A stretch of 64,000 nt of DNA from Peribacillus huizhouensis. Lineage in GTDB: Bacteria > Bacillota > Bacilli > Bacillales > DSM-1321. The stretch lies in assembly GCF_014138605.1 (NCBI RefSeq), contig NZ_JACJHX010000004.1:62001-126000 (forward strand), written 5' to 3'. How positions within the stretch are numbered: the stretch's first letter is position 1; each line of letters starts with the position of its first letter. Shown here in pieces: positions 1-9,125 of the stretch. The position numbers and the translations under genes were made by a program. The notes under the pieces were generated by a model. It was not told the DNA's origin. It did no database searches and saw only the letters and a program-made list of their open reading frames with translations.

Positions 1-1
1 T

Positions 2-721
2 TTACATTACGTAGATCAACATACACCCATTAATAAACGAGTTGTAAATAAAATAGAGCGCGTATATTCATTAACCGAAAAATGGTTAGATGAACCAATT
101 GGGCAAATTGAAGGAAATATGTTGTACGAAGATGCATTTGATGTTCGTGTAAACAAACATCCATATATTGAATTTATCCAACACGTACAAATGGAAGTCA
201 CAAATGCGCAAATATCCTGTACTGCACTATTTAACGATGGCCCAGGAGGATTCCCACCACAAGTTACAATGAGAGATATTGTAACAAATTATATTTATCC
301 AAATACATTGAAAGTATTATGCGTTTCAGGAAGACATATTGTTGAAGCACTCGAACAAAGTGCTACTTATTTCACGATCAAAAATGAAACCATAGCTGTT
401 TCAGACTCATTTATTTATCCAAAACATCAACCTTATAATTATGATATGTGGGAAGGTATTGAGTATGTAATGGATATTCACAGTCCGATTGGTCAAAGAA
501 TTATTGAAGTAATCTATCAGGGGCAACCACTTGATTTAACTGCATCCTACGAGGTCGTAATGAATAATTATCGCGCATCAGGCGGAGGAAACTTCTCTTA
601 TTTTGCAGATTGTCCAATTATTAAAGATATTCAGATTGATATGACCGAACTAATTGCTAACTATTTCCGAAAGAATCCTATTGTACAAGCAACCTGTCAT
701 CAAAACTGGACAATTCTTTAA
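2..721 (+). CDS. 5'-nucleotidase / metallophosphatase, C-terminal part (5' end outside window)
   Basis: The reading frame is open from the window edge, so the gene starts upstream. About 239 codons are visible and they match the C-terminal substrate-binding domain of bifunctional metallophosphatase/5'-nucleotidases (UshA/YunD type). Hallmarks are the TMRDI...YPNTLKVL segment that starts the nucleotide-binding lobe and the NYRASGGGNF loop, which in this family stacks on the base. The catalytic metallophosphatase domain would lie upstream and cannot be seen. No LPXTG or C-terminal anchor is present, so the enzyme is either cytoplasmic or secreted; the missing N terminus would decide. A terminator follows at once, so this is the last gene of its transcript. 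Confidence 0.85.
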   Translation, partial: LHYVDQHTPINKRVVNKIERVYSLTEKWLDEPIGQIEGNMLYEDAFDVRVNKHPYIEFIQHVQMEVTNAQISCTALFNDGPGGFPPQVTMRDIVTNYIYPNTLKVLCVSGRHIVEALEQSATYFTIKNETIAVSDSFIYPKHQPYNYDMWEGIEYVMDIHSPIGQRIIEVIYQGQPLDLTASYEVVMNNYRASGGGNFSYFADCPIIKDIQIDMTELIANYFRKNPIVQATCHQNWTIL

Positions 722-739
722 ATATCATATTAAAACTAT

Positions 740-784
740 GGGGATGTGTCTTAATAATTTTTAGGCATAGACACGCCCCTTTTG
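740..784 (+). terminator. Rho-independent terminator after the 5'-nucleotidase
   Basis: Arms GGGGATGTGTCT and AGACACGCCCC close a loop of about 17 nt and are followed by TTTT. It begins 18 bases after the stop codon. Confidence 0.8.
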
Positions 785-1080
785 TAAAGTGACAAAAAAC
801 TGTTAAATTTTAACATATAGAGATCAGATTCCTCGTTCCGATTTAGGACTGGGCTAAGTGCTATGAAAATAAGCCTCACTTTAAGGAATAAAAAAATATC
901 TTTTCATGAAGATCGTCTTCGATGACAGGGTTTCTGACACAAAGAGAGCTTTGCGACAAAAGTATACCAGATGCAGGAAATCCCCTAAGAGCCTATATAT
1001 TGGGTTTTAAAATAATGCCCCTTCTATAGCAATATTTCTTTTAGTTTCCTATTTTGACTTGTTCGACTAATTGGATCATT
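785..1080. other. Intergenic stretch without recognisable gene
   Basis: About 300 bases with stops in all frames. I see no promoter, repeat or RNA structure that I can support here. Confidence 0.5.
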
Positions 1081-1191
1081 TCATATCACGAAGGTTTTTC
1101 CGTTGGTTTTTAAAACGATATGCCCGGAGCCGTCGATCTGTTCAACGGCTTCAGGCAATGCAAGACAGATAGATATCGCGTGCGCATTCAA
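1081..1191 (-). pseudogene. Possible YjbR/MmcQ-like gene fossil
   Basis: On the minus strand a 36-residue frame reads SICLALPEAVEQ...GSGHIVLKTNGKTFVI before a stop. The spacing of an ALPxAxE segment and a GKxFV segment resembles the N terminus of YjbR/MmcQ (DUF419) proteins, which normally run to about 110-120 residues. Only the first third exists and no ribosome site is visible in front of it, so I take it as a truncated remnant. The stretch is more GC-rich than its surroundings. The family call rests on a short match by eye. Confidence 0.35.
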
Positions 1192-1242
1192 GCATGCCTA
1201 CTGCCTAATGTGATTTCATACATTAATTGACTATGTCGGATT

Positions 1243-1638
1243 CTATTTGGCATTCACATCTGGTTGATGAATGCCAAATATATTCCCTTCAGTATCCTTA
1301 TAGTACCCTTGCCACGCCATTCCAGGCAGGGCATACTTTGGCATTGCGACTTGGCCACCATTTTCAATAATTTTAGTTTCTGTTAAATCGTAGTTTTCCA
1401 CTCCCATTGTACAAGCGTATCCATTTAACGCCTGATTTGTTTCTGGCGGAGCACTTTGACGCTGCATCAAAGCACCATTGATTCCTAGCTCATTTTCATC
1501 GCCAGTCACTGCTCCAAAGTAAGGCATTCCAGCATATTCACTCCAATCTTGAAAAGACCATCCGAATACCTCTCCATAAAACTTCTTCGCCCGCTCCATA
1601 TCATCAACATGAATTTCGAAATGAACTAATCTTCCCAT
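1243..1638 (-). CDS. VOC-fold (glyoxalase/bleomycin-resistance-like) protein
   Basis: A single vicinal-oxygen-chelate domain of 131 residues. It opens with GRLVHFEIHVDDMERAKKFY, the usual first beta strand and helix with a metal-ligand-position His, and ends with the YYKDTEGNIFGIHQP strand that carries the distal Glu/His region. Members of this subgroup (COG3324-like) are small cytoplasmic metalloproteins of mostly unknown substrate. The ATG is preceded by GGAGGG at a good distance. It stands alone between decayed sequences, and nothing nearby indicates a substrate. A second, decayed VOC gene lies at 7347-7652. Confidence 0.88.
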   Translation of the reverse strand: MGRLVHFEIHVDDMERAKKFYGEVFGWSFQDWSEYAGMPYFGAVTGDENELGINGALMQRQSAPPETNQALNGYACTMGVENYDLTETKIIENGGQVAMPKYALPGMAWQGYYKDTEGNIFGIHQPDVNAK

Positions 1639-1906
1639 GATTCCCTCCTATTTTTCATTAAAATTTTTATATAAACCCATCCACTATTATCGTAACAATG
1701 ATGGAAATATATTCAAAGTTTACTTTGAGATTTCATTAAAGCATTTGCTTCCTGAACAACTGAATTTGTGTAATAATCTTTCATTTCAAAACGATTTTTC
1801 ACTGTTATGTGAAGGGATTTATCTCACTTACTTTTCCCTGAACATTTTTCTACCACTTATGTTTGAATAGCAAAATACTTGCTCGATTACAAGGAGGAAA
1901 TGAGAT

Positions 1907-2002
1907 ATGACATCTACATATACTTTCAGAACGTATTTTTGTAGATTCTTTTTGATAAATAAGCATTTTCATCTCCTCTTAAACAGAACATACATTCGTT
2001 AG
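1907..2002 (+). CDS. Possible 31-residue small ORF
   Basis: A start codon sits behind a very good AAGGAGG ribosome site (1891-1897) and opens a 31-codon frame rich in Phe, Arg and Tyr (MTSTYTFRTYFCRFFLINKH...). I recognise no family and codon evidence is too thin, so it may be a leader or a decayed gene start. On the other strand an AAGAGGAGATGAAAATG sequence also opens a short frame over the same bases. The Shine-Dalgarno sequence is the only real support. Confidence 0.25.
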   Translation: MTSTYTFRTYFCRFFLINKHFHLLLNRTYIR

Positions 2003-2087
2003 TGTTATTATAACAGAAATTTTATCCACTTTACCATATTTGAACAAAAATATTTTTGATAGAAAAAAGCTCCATTCTTCCCCAATC

Positions 2088-2112
2088 CGCTATCTTGTAT
2101 TAAAGATAGCGG
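2088..2112. repeat. Inverted repeat (hairpin)
   Basis: CCGCTATCTT and AAGATAGCGG form a perfect 10-bp stem around a short loop. No T-run follows on the plus strand. On the minus strand a T-run lies about 20 nt further on, so it is not a standard terminator. It may be a remnant of a mobile element end or a weak transcript end. Confidence 0.45.
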
Positions 2113-2580
2113 GTATTCTGTCTAGAAAAGATAAAATGTTAAATTGAATAATAACTGATATGCATGAATCTTATGCAAACTAAAAAAAATGCTATGCTAA
2201 TAAGTTTTCATTTATTTTCTTGCAAATAATATTCAATTAAATTACGTGGGATTGAGCCAAGAGTGTTTCAATTCCCAGTTTGAAACCAATAAACCTTAAT
2301 ACATCTAATATTTCTTCGAAGGGTCCCTTTTCTCGGCATTTCCCATTTTTTCTTTATCCTCTATGGATTTGTCTTCTTGGAGAAATATTATTCACCAAAT
2401 ATTCTACGTGTTCCATCGCACATTCTCTCGATTATTCACTCGAAACCCGCCGTTCCTCATTTAATGATATAGATAGATTTTAAATCATTGTTTTTTGTCC
2501 AAAACAACATAGATAAATCAAATAAATACTGAAAATGCAGGAAGAAAGATGTATTAAATTGTCTATTTTTGTCGAACACA
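2113..2580. other. AT-rich intergenic stretch
   Basis: There is no coding frame with a ribosome site. The single 67-codon frame at 2280-2483 has no Shine-Dalgarno and an atypical composition. Downstream of it begins the promoter and leader of the chemotaxis receptor transcript. Confidence 0.4.
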
Positions 2581-2608
2581 TTGTTATATTGTCGGAATTT
2601 GCTATAAT
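2581..2608 (+). promoter_or_regulatory. Sigma-A-like promoter of the structured leader
   Basis: TTGTTA, 16 bases, then TATAAT. The expected transcription start is near 2615, just before a structured RNA and a terminator, so the layout is that of a riboswitch-controlled transcript. Confidence 0.5.
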
Positions 2609-2614
2609 ATCCCT

Positions 2615-2730
2615 GTTCCAATAGTTTTGCGATAAAGGCAAATCAAACTTAGTGAAAGCTTCGGTCGCTAAGCAACGAAATTAAAGTATTTTAGCTCTGT
2701 TAGCTAAGCACTCGAAGCATACTAGCAAAA
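2615..2730 (+). ncRNA. Structured leader, possible diverged c-di-GMP-I (GEMM) riboswitch
   Basis: The leader contains GATAAAGGCAAA, a GAAA tetraloop-like sequence, then GGTCGCTAAGCAACG. The last segment differs at two positions from the GEMM core GGACGCAAAGCCACG. Sequences TTAGCTCTGTTAGCTAAGC further on can form alternative stems. A terminator follows at once and the next gene is a chemotaxis receptor, a frequent GEMM target. The match is imperfect at core positions, so the ligand call is tentative; a structured leader of another class is possible. Confidence 0.42.
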
Positions 2731-2766
2731 AAGAGAACCTAGTTTCATTAGGTTCGCTTTTTTTAT
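2731..2766 (+). terminator. Terminator ending the leader RNA
   Basis: GAACCTA and TAGGTTC form the stem around a 7-nt loop, followed by CTTTTTTT. It lies about 290 bases before the mcp start, so read-through would be needed to express the receptor from the upstream promoter. Confidence 0.85.
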
Positions 2767-3054
2767 GTAAAATTTATTAATGAATGAAGAGGAAGTGAGA
2801 AATTTTTGTCCATTATACCCGAATCCTAGCTATTTTTTAAGAACAACTTGCAATCTCCCTTTCAGTTTCGACAACTTTTTTCAATCAGGTTATCATTGAA
2901 AATCGTCTAGGTAGTGATTCGCCACTTTTCATAAAACAAACAAAGGGGAGCCATTATCATTTAATAATAGAAAAGGGAAATAAAACAAAACTGTTAAATT
3001 AATAAATTTTAGGAAACCTTGGGATTTAAACTATAAGAACTTGGAGTGTAAGAA

Positions 3055-4746
3055 GTGAAAAAACAATTTAATTTTAAAAGTATAAAAATGAAAATGTTAC
3101 TTGGATTTTCATTAGTTATTTTACTTATCGTTTTATTTGGGATTTATAATTATTCGGTAATCAAGAAGAGTAATGAGGATGCTAAAAATATTGTAGAAAA
3201 AGAGCTGCCGCTATTAATTGCTAATGAGCAAATGGCTAAAACAATGGCGAATCGAATATCCACAGCCCGTGGTTATGTGTTATATGGTGGCGACTATAAA
3301 GACCGATTTAACGATTATACTGAAGAGGGTAAACGTAATGAAGCAATTGTTAGAGAGATAGGGGCTACAGAAGAATTTGACAATCTTATCAAAAAGACTG
3401 TTGAGTGGCGAAAGTTTGTAGCAAAAGAAGTTTTCGAAGAGTATGACAAAGGAAATAAAGAATTGGCCCGACAAAATCTAGCAGAAAAAGACCAGGCTGT
3501 ACGTGAAATAATGGCTGGATATGAAGAGCTGGCTAGTAAAAGTCAAGATTCGATTAATGAAACAGAGAGCAAAATCATTGCAAATGGAAAAAAAACACTA
3601 TTTATAGCCACGATAGTAACCATTTTGGTTATTGTAGTTAGTTTAGCTGCCGCACTGATTACTTCCAACATTATTGCAAAACCAATAATAAAAGTGATGG
3701 AGCGAATGAAGTTAATTGCAAATGGTGATCTAAGCAATGAACCATTAGAAACAAAATTACAAGATGAGGTAGGTCAGCTTGTGGTTGCAACAAACGAAAT
3801 GAATCATAATATTCGTGAATTACTAAGTGAAATAAACGTCGCCTCTGGATCCATTGCAGGTCAAAGTGAAGAATTAACACAATCAGCTAATGAAGTGAAC
3901 GCTGGTTCCCAACAAATTGCAACTACTATGCAGGAATTAGCCGCTGGTTCAGAATCAGAAGCCATAATTGCCAGTAATCTGGCCTCCCTTATGGGATTAT
4001 TTTCAACTTCTATTCAAGAAGTAAATACAATTGGAGAAGGTATTCAAAAAGCCTCCAATGAAGTTTTCCAAATGACGAGTGAAGGCAGTAAATTAATGGA
4101 ATTATCTAACGAGCAAATGGCGAAGATTGACCTAATCGTGCAAGAATCGGTTCAAAAAGTACAAGGTTTAGACATTAAGTCACAAGAAATATCAAAATTA
4201 GTCTCTGTTATCCAAGAAATTGCTGACCAGACGAATCTTCTAGCTCTAAATGCAGCCATCGAGGCAGCAAGAGCAGGCGAACATGGCAAAGGTTTTGCCG
4301 TAGTTGCAGATGAAGTCAGAAAGCTTGCTGAACAAGTGTCTACATCTATTACGGATATTACTGACATTGTCGCCGGTATACAAGACGAATCCAGTTTAGT
4401 AGCGGAATCATTATATGATGGATATAAGGAAGTTAACCAAGGTACAATCCAAATAAAAACGACTCGAGAAACTTTTGCTAAAATAAACTCCGCAGTAACA
4501 GAAATGTCAATCAATATTAATACAGTATCTGGAAACCTATCAAGCATCGTTGCAAACAGTGAAAAAATGAATGAATCTATCTCAGAAATTGCTGCTATAT
4601 CTGAAGAGTCCGCTGCAGGCGTTGAACAAACCTCTGCCTCGTCTCAACAAATAAGCAGTTCAATGGAAGAAGTAGCTAATAACTCTGATGAACTAGCGAA
4701 ATTAGCTGAAAAACTGAATGGTTTAGTTCATCAATTTAAGCTTTAG
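3055..4746 (+). CDS. Methyl-accepting chemotaxis protein
   Basis: A 563-residue transmembrane chemoreceptor that passes ligand signals to CheA/CheW. Reading from the N terminus: TM1 (about 13-33), an extracellular four-helix-bundle (4HB_MCP) domain of roughly 145 residues, TM2 (about 181-203), a HAMP linker (about 204-257) and the long cytoplasmic signalling coiled coil. The highly conserved hairpin tip is present ([20 protein letters not shown], about residues 386-405). The protein ends in HQFKL with no CheR-binding pentapeptide. The start is GTG with GGAG eight bases before it. It is monocistronic, preceded by the structured leader and terminator at 2615-2766. The ligand cannot be read from sequence. 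Confidence 0.95.
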   Translation: MKKQFNFKSIKMKMLLGFSLVILLIVLFGIYNYSVIKKSNEDAKNIVEKELPLLIANEQMAKTMANRISTARGYVLYGGDYKDRFNDYTEEGKRNEAIVREIGATEEFDNLIKKTVEWRKFVAKEVFEEYDKGNKELARQNLAEKDQAVREIMAGYEELASKSQDSINETESKIIANGKKTLFIATIVTILVIVVSLAAALITSNIIAKPIIKVMERMKLIANGDLSNEPLETKLQDEVGQLVVATNEMNHNIRELLSEINVASGSIAGQSEELTQSANEVNAGSQQIATTMQELAAGSESEAIIASNLASLMGLFSTSIQEVNTIGEGIQKASNEVFQMTSEGSKLMELSNEQMAKIDLIVQESVQKVQGLDIKSQEISKLVSVIQEIADQTNLLALNAAIEAARAGEHGKGFAVVADEVRKLAEQVSTSITDITDIVAGIQDESSLVAESLYDGYKEVNQGTIQIKTTRETFAKINSAVTEMSININTVSGNLSSIVANSEKMNESISEIAAISEESAAGVEQTSASSQQISSSMEEVANNSDELAKLAEKLNGLVHQFKL

Positions 4747-4821
4747 ATGGATGATAATAATTTAAGCTAGCCAACGTGTGAGAAATTCTACCTTTTTATA
4801 AAGGTTCAACGTCAAATGTTG

Positions 4822-4845
4822 GGGTGAAGTGATTTTACTTCACCC
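4822..4845 (+). terminator. Inverted repeat after the chemoreceptor, likely transcript end
   Basis: GGGTGAAGT and ACTTCACCC form a perfect 9-bp stem with a 6-nt loop. The T-run is poor (TTATCC), so termination strength is uncertain. The hairpin directly abuts the stop of the ISL3 remnant on the other strand and could instead belong to the element's end. Confidence 0.5.
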
Positions 4846-5433
4846 TTATCCAATATGCGAGCCCACCCTCTTATACCTATGAGTTAATAGTATTTTAGCT
4901 CGAAACCGTAGAAAACTTCTAAAGCCAAACGCGTTTAATTCATCACTTTCCTTAAGTTGTTATTCCCTCTAAAAAGCCGTTGGAATTGTTGTAACTAAAA
5001 CTATTCAATATCTCCACTTGCCAATTCTTTATGGTTCGTACAGCCCTTGTAAATTCGCGAATTCCTTCTCTATCGACCTCTTCGTAAAAACTACCTTAAT
5101 ACTACGAATCTTAATACTCTCCACAAGCGTATTCATTTCGGCAAACCTTTTACCACACGGACAAACATAGCGTCTTCTTCTATAGAAAAGTAAGGTTTGT
5201 CTTTCAAACATCTTTAAATGTTTAATTTTTTGTATCCGGTAATCGTGGATTTTTTGTGTGACCGTGTGACAGACTGGACAAGAGTGAGGTTCAACAGGCT
5301 TCTCTACATGAATACAGAGTTTTCCCTCCATTTCCTCCATCATCGTCACCGTTACTTCTTCAAACCCAGGCAATTTTATTTTAGAATTTATTAGCACGTA
5401 TCTCCCATCTATACTTGTTTCTCGACAACTCAA
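4846..5433 (-). pseudogene. ISL3-family transposase, internally deleted remnant
   Basis: The 5' part (5433-5029) encodes the N-terminal zinc finger of ISL3 transposases: CPVCHTVTQKIHDYR and CPCGKRF give the two CxxC/CxC pairs. The frame then stops. About 90 bases further on, in another frame, the sequence FGFRSFLRFRAKILL (to a stop at 4846) matches the extreme C terminus of the same family. The central DDE domain is therefore missing and the element is dead. The listed frame begins at a TTG; the original start was probably a few codons later, before INSKIKLPGFEE. Terminal inverted repeats could not be assigned with confidence. Confidence 0.75.
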
Positions 5434-5527
5434 GTATAAAAGACTGGATGATTACGTGCATTTTTTTATGTTTAATATTGTGTTAGAATCCCAACAAATA
5501 GTATAGAACCTTTATAGAAACAAACTA

Positions 5528-5555
5528 GACCCTTTGCGTAAATTCACAAAGGGTC
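5528..5555. repeat. Perfect 9-bp inverted repeat next to the ISL3 remnant
   Basis: GACCCTTTG and CAAAGGGTC enclose CGTAAATTCA. It could be a bidirectional terminator or part of the end of the dead insertion sequence. Confidence 0.45.
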
Positions 5556-5630
5556 TTTGATTATACTAGAAACCAGCTATTTCAAGGATATATAGACATC
5601 GGGATAATCAATTTTAAAGAAAAAGGCATA

Positions 5631-5653
5631 GTCTCCTCACATATTGAGGAGTC
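5631..5653. terminator. Hairpin in the 5.4-6.0 kb gap
   Basis: CTCCTCA and TGAGGAG form a stem with a short loop, followed after a few bases by ATATCTTTTATT. Its transcript is unclear. The rest of the gap from 5434 to 6038 holds no gene that I can support. Confidence 0.4.
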
Positions 5654-6038
5654 ATATCTTTTATTATTTTAAGAAGACTTTTTCAGTGGCATTTATAAAA
5701 TCTGATAGCCTGAATCATGAAGGCAAGAAACGAAAGATCTATTTAAAGGGGATCATTTTATCGTATTAAAACTTATTCCAAATTTTAAAATTAACCAAAT
5801 CATTTATAAATTACTTTTGCAATACTCCATACACCTAACATGTGCTTTCAAACTACACAATAACATAAGATCTACTAATCTTAATTGTTTCGAATAGTTC
5901 AATGAAGTAGGGAAACTATTAAATCCATTACCCCTTTACCATTGTCAAATGCTCATTTAAACCCATACGTTTGAAATCAAACTACTGATACTGCTCATAG
6001 ATCTTTAAGATTAATTCTATTTATGCTATCTCTCATCC

Positions 6039-7040
6039 CTAATTCCGGGGTGTTGTCCCTAACGTTTCTTTATCAGGTACTTTCGTCAATTTTTTTGGCT
6101 CTTTTATGTTCCCTGAAACAAGGATAGAACCTAAAAGTACGATTACCGTTCCTATAACAAATTGTAAACTAATAGGAGTACCTATAAATATTATTTCAGT
6201 TACTATCGCCCAAAAAACATAAGTATTATTAAGAGATTGACCCCTAGCAGCACCAATTAAATTAATTGACATGTAGTATAAAGAATAGTTGGCAAATCCA
6301 AATAAACCTGCTACGATAATTAGCCATACTATATTAGATGACACCGCTTGAAATGCTAAAGGAAATCCATGCATAAATGGTACAATTAATATTCCATAAC
6401 AGAGTGCGGAGGTCAACTGTCTTATATTAATTGCATATAAAGGAACGACCTCTTTTCCTTTCATTCCCCAAGCACCGATCACACCTTCAAGTCCCCAAAA
6501 TATGGCTGCACCTAATGAGAACAATATTCCAATGAAAAAATTACTATTGACGTCAAACTTGGATGGCATATAGGCTAATATAATCACTCCTGTGATACTT
6601 AAAACAACGCCGAACCAAGTTTTTCTGTTCATTTTTTCCTTCAAAAAGGTGAAAGCAAGCACAGCACCGATTCCAGGGAATATGGAAGCAATACTGGCAG
6701 CATAAGTTGCTCCTACATATTGAATACCAAGAAAATAAAAGGTCATGGCCAAAGGTCCACCCGACAATGCTCCTAAAACTAAAATCGCACCGCTCTTAGT
6801 TTTCAACAGCTTTAATACATTAATAAATTCACCTTTTACAATCATAAATAAAGATACCCATAGAGCAGAGAAAAAGTCATGCAAGAAAGCGGCTATAATT
6901 GGAGCAAGTACAACAGCCTCTTTAAAAGGTGTACTAGCTATTATAATGCCAATGATTACTGTATCTACACCCCAAGCAATAGCTGAAGTAGCCCCTAGCC
7001 CTATACCCATTTTAGCTTTATTAATATTTTTTACATTCAT
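6039..7040 (-). CDS. EamA/DMT-family transporter
   Basis: An integral membrane protein of about 333 residues with roughly ten hydrophobic segments arranged as two EamA repeats, typical of drug/metabolite exporters. The frame is open further upstream, but the ATG at 7040 (MNVKNINKAKMGIG) has AGAGG eight bases before it, while the upstream codons are hydrophilic and lack a ribosome site. The tail after the last segment (KEPKKLTKVPDKETLG) is charged and probably cytoplasmic. There is no operon partner, and the substrate is unknown: amino acids, sugars or small metabolites are all possible for this family. Confidence 0.9.
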   Translation of the reverse strand: MNVKNINKAKMGIGLGATSAIAWGVDTVIIGIIIASTPFKEAVVLAPIIAAFLHDFFSALWVSLFMIVKGEFINVLKLLKTKSGAILVLGALSGGPLAMTFYFLGIQYVGATYAASIASIFPGIGAVLAFTFLKEKMNRKTWFGVVLSITGVIILAYMPSKFDVNSNFFIGILFSLGAAIFWGLEGVIGAWGMKGKEVVPLYAINIRQLTSALCYGILIVPFMHGFPLAFQAVSSNIVWLIIVAGLFGFANYSLYYMSINLIGAARGQSLNNTYVFWAIVTEIIFIGTPISLQFVIGTVIVLLGSILVSGNIKEPKKLTKVPDKETLGTTPRN

Positions 7041-7346
7041 TAACTCAACCTCTTTTCCAAAAATCATTTCACCATAATATTCATTGAATGGTGAAGCTAG
7101 GAAAAGCAATGAGAATGTCCCCTTGCCACGCACCTGCTAGAAAAAATAAAATGGCGCGTTCACACGTTCCATTGCTTATTCCTTTTCCATGCCGGCTGGC
7201 AATATATTTAATTTGTCTATCAAGAATAGAGTTTATTCTGCTCAAATTCTTTATTTCCTAACATTGAATAGTCGCGTCTTACTAACATTAATATAAGACG
7301 GTGAAAAAGTTTTTTTAAATAATCCAAATGAAGAAAAGGTAGAAAT

Positions 7347-7652
7347 ATGAAGGTCCAACACCTTAAACTAATTGTTACGAATATCCCTAGCTTCTCAAAT
7401 TTTTAGAAACTTATATTGGTAGGACGTATAAAAACAACCGAGGAAATGTTTTTGCGGTAATGCTTACCGACGATGGTTTTGTGTAACTTAAATGGATGAT
7501 AAAAGGAGTCCATTATCTAAAAACTATCCATATTGGATTCATCTAGGAAATAAAGAATAAGTGAATAAGAGCAATCAACGATTGAAAGAGGATGGATTTA
7601 AAGTAGAATCCCAAAAACAACTACATCATTTTACGTGTTTCGACTTTTTTTG
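7347..7652 (+). pseudogene. Decayed VOC-family gene
   Basis: It starts as MKVQHLKLIVTNIPSFSNF then a stop. In another frame it continues as YKNNRGNVFAVMLTDDGFV, then YPYWIHLGNKE, then INQRLKEDGFKVESQKQ and HHFTCFDF. In order, these segments rebuild a typical VOC protein of the small glyoxalase-like class with at least three frame breaks or stops. It is on the opposite strand to the intact VOC gene at 1243-1638 and is not a copy of it. Confidence 0.65.
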
Positions 7653-7856
7653 TCAAGTTCTGTGAGGGTGAGGTCCAATAATACCTTGTGTATTCTGAGA
7701 TATGTTTAGAGTGTTTTCAGATTGAGAGTTCGCTCCAGTGGCCAATTCTTCAATGGTAATCGGCACTTGATCACCACCAGTTTTTACTACTTCTGAGGGT
7801 GTAAAAGCAGCGCTTTGCTTACCAACCTCGACAAGTCTGAAACCTCGTGGATGCTT
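7653..7856 (-). pseudogene. Chemoreceptor (MCP) signalling-domain fragment
   Basis: A 67-codon minus-strand frame without a start contains SEVVKTGGDQVPITIEELAT followed by GANSQSENT. This reproduces the HAMP-proximal part of an MCP signalling domain, where the pattern is V..G..Q....I.ELA.GA..Q. There is no N-terminal receptor part and no hairpin tip, so it is a fossil about one tenth of a full gene. Confidence 0.5.
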
Positions 7857-7879
7857 AACATTTTTTTATTATGTTGATA

Positions 7880-7911
7880 ATTAAAATGCCAGCTACTACA
7901 TATAGCTGGCC
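7880..7911 (-). terminator. Terminator of the sugar ABC operon
   Basis: On the minus strand GCCAGCTA-loop-TAGCTGGC is followed by ATTTTAATTAT. It lies about 28 bases after the permease stop. Confidence 0.7.
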
Positions 7912-7938
7912 CATTTCTCTCATTATCGATACCTGATT

Positions 7939-9114
7939 TTACGCTCTTTGTTTACGAGTGAATACGTCAAAAATAACTGCTAGGGCTAACACACCACCAC
8001 GAATGATATATTGAGGCGCAATTCCTACCCCCATCAAGTTCATGCCATTTGTTAACGTTGCCATAACGAGTGCCCCAATCACAGCTCCTGTTACTTTACC
8101 AACTCCACCTGCTGCGGAAACACCACCAACGAATGCTGCTGCAATGGCATCAAGTTCGAATAAAGTACCTGCAGTGGTTGTTGCAGATTGTAATCGGGAG
8201 GTAAACAAAATACCCGATAATGCGGATAGCATCCCCATGGATCCAAATACAAGGAATGTAATTTTACTCACATTTATCCCACTAAGATGTGCTGCCTCTG
8301 GGTTACTACCTACTGCATAAATATGTCGTCCTACCACTGTCTTCGTTGTAATAAAGTGGTAAACCATTACAACAAAAAGCATAATGATAACTGTCCAAGA
8401 TAATCCGTTGTAACTAGCTAAAATCCATGAAATATACCCAATAATAGCGGATACAAAAAATAACTGCAGAATAAAAATTTCTTTTGATACAACTTCAAAA
8501 TTGTATTTTACTTTATTTCTTCGGTTTGAGATCGTGCTGTAAATATAGAATATAATCGCCATTGCTCCAACGATCAACGTTAATAGATGCGCACCATTAA
8601 TGACCATGAGCGCTGGAATATATCCATTACCTATCGCATTAAATGCATCATTATTAACGATAATCGTCCCTGTCTTTTCTGTTGCTAGAAGAATGGCCCC
8701 CCTATAAATCAGCCATCCAGCTAAAGTAGCAACGAAAGCGGGAATTCCTATTTTGGCTACTAGAAAACCTGTAATCGATCCAGCAAATAGTCCAAGAATT
8801 AATATAATTGGGATAACGATATAGACCGGCAATCCTACCTGCATAAGTAATATCGCTGCAATCGCACCAAGAAATCCAGCTAAGAAACCTATAGATAAGT
8901 CAATATGCCTAATGACAATAACGAGCATGACACCCACTGCTAAAACGGCAATATAGCCAGCAGAATCTAGTAAATTACTTATATTTCTTGCAGACATAAA
9001 GAGACCATCTGTTAGAATGGAGAAGGTCACCATAATCACGATTAAAGCAATGTACATACCGTAATCACGAATATTATCCTTAATTAAATGCTTCGCTTCA
9101 TTCAATAGTTTCAT
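7939..9114 (-). CDS. Monosaccharide ABC transporter permease (GguB/XylH type)
   Basis: A 391-residue BPD_transp_2 permease with about ten hydrophobic segments, the membrane part of a CUT2-class monosaccharide importer. The conserved loop that contacts the ATPase is visible near residues 270-300 (GRHIYAVGSNPEAAHLSGI), and the C terminus carries the AAxFVGGVSxxGGxGxVxG segment of XylH/GguB/MmsB proteins. The ribosome site AGGAGG precedes the ATG. It is the last gene of the order binding protein, ATPase, permease, 11 bases after the ATPase. The length and the central insertion with several lysines are closer to the multiple-sugar GguB/XylH branch than to RbsC. Confidence 0.93.
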   Translation of the reverse strand: MKLLNEAKHLIKDNIRDYGMYIALIVIMVTFSILTDGLFMSARNISNLLDSAGYIAVLAVGVMLVIVIRHIDLSIGFLAGFLGAIAAILLMQVGLPVYIVIPIILILGLFAGSITGFLVAKIGIPAFVATLAGWLIYRGAILLATEKTGTIIVNNDAFNAIGNGYIPALMVINGAHLLTLIVGAMAIIFYIYSTISNRRNKVKYNFEVVSKEIFILQLFFVSAIIGYISWILASYNGLSWTVIIMLFVVMVYHFITTKTVVGRHIYAVGSNPEAAHLSGINVSKITFLVFGSMGMLSALSGILFTSRLQSATTTAGTLFELDAIAAAFVGGVSAAGGVGKVTGAVIGALVMATLTNGMNLMGVGIAPQYIIRGGVLALAVIFDVFTRKQRA

Positions 9115-9125
9115 ACAATAACCTC

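Noticed and set aside
1637-1870. 77-codon plus-strand ORF
   Set aside because: No ribosome site; it is AT-rich intergenic DNA upstream of the VOC gene.
2280-2483. 67-codon plus-strand ORF
   Set aside because: No Shine-Dalgarno, no family likeness, and composition like the surrounding noncoding DNA.
4152-4547. 131-codon minus-strand ORF
   Set aside because: Antisense to the MCP signalling domain, whose frame is certain.
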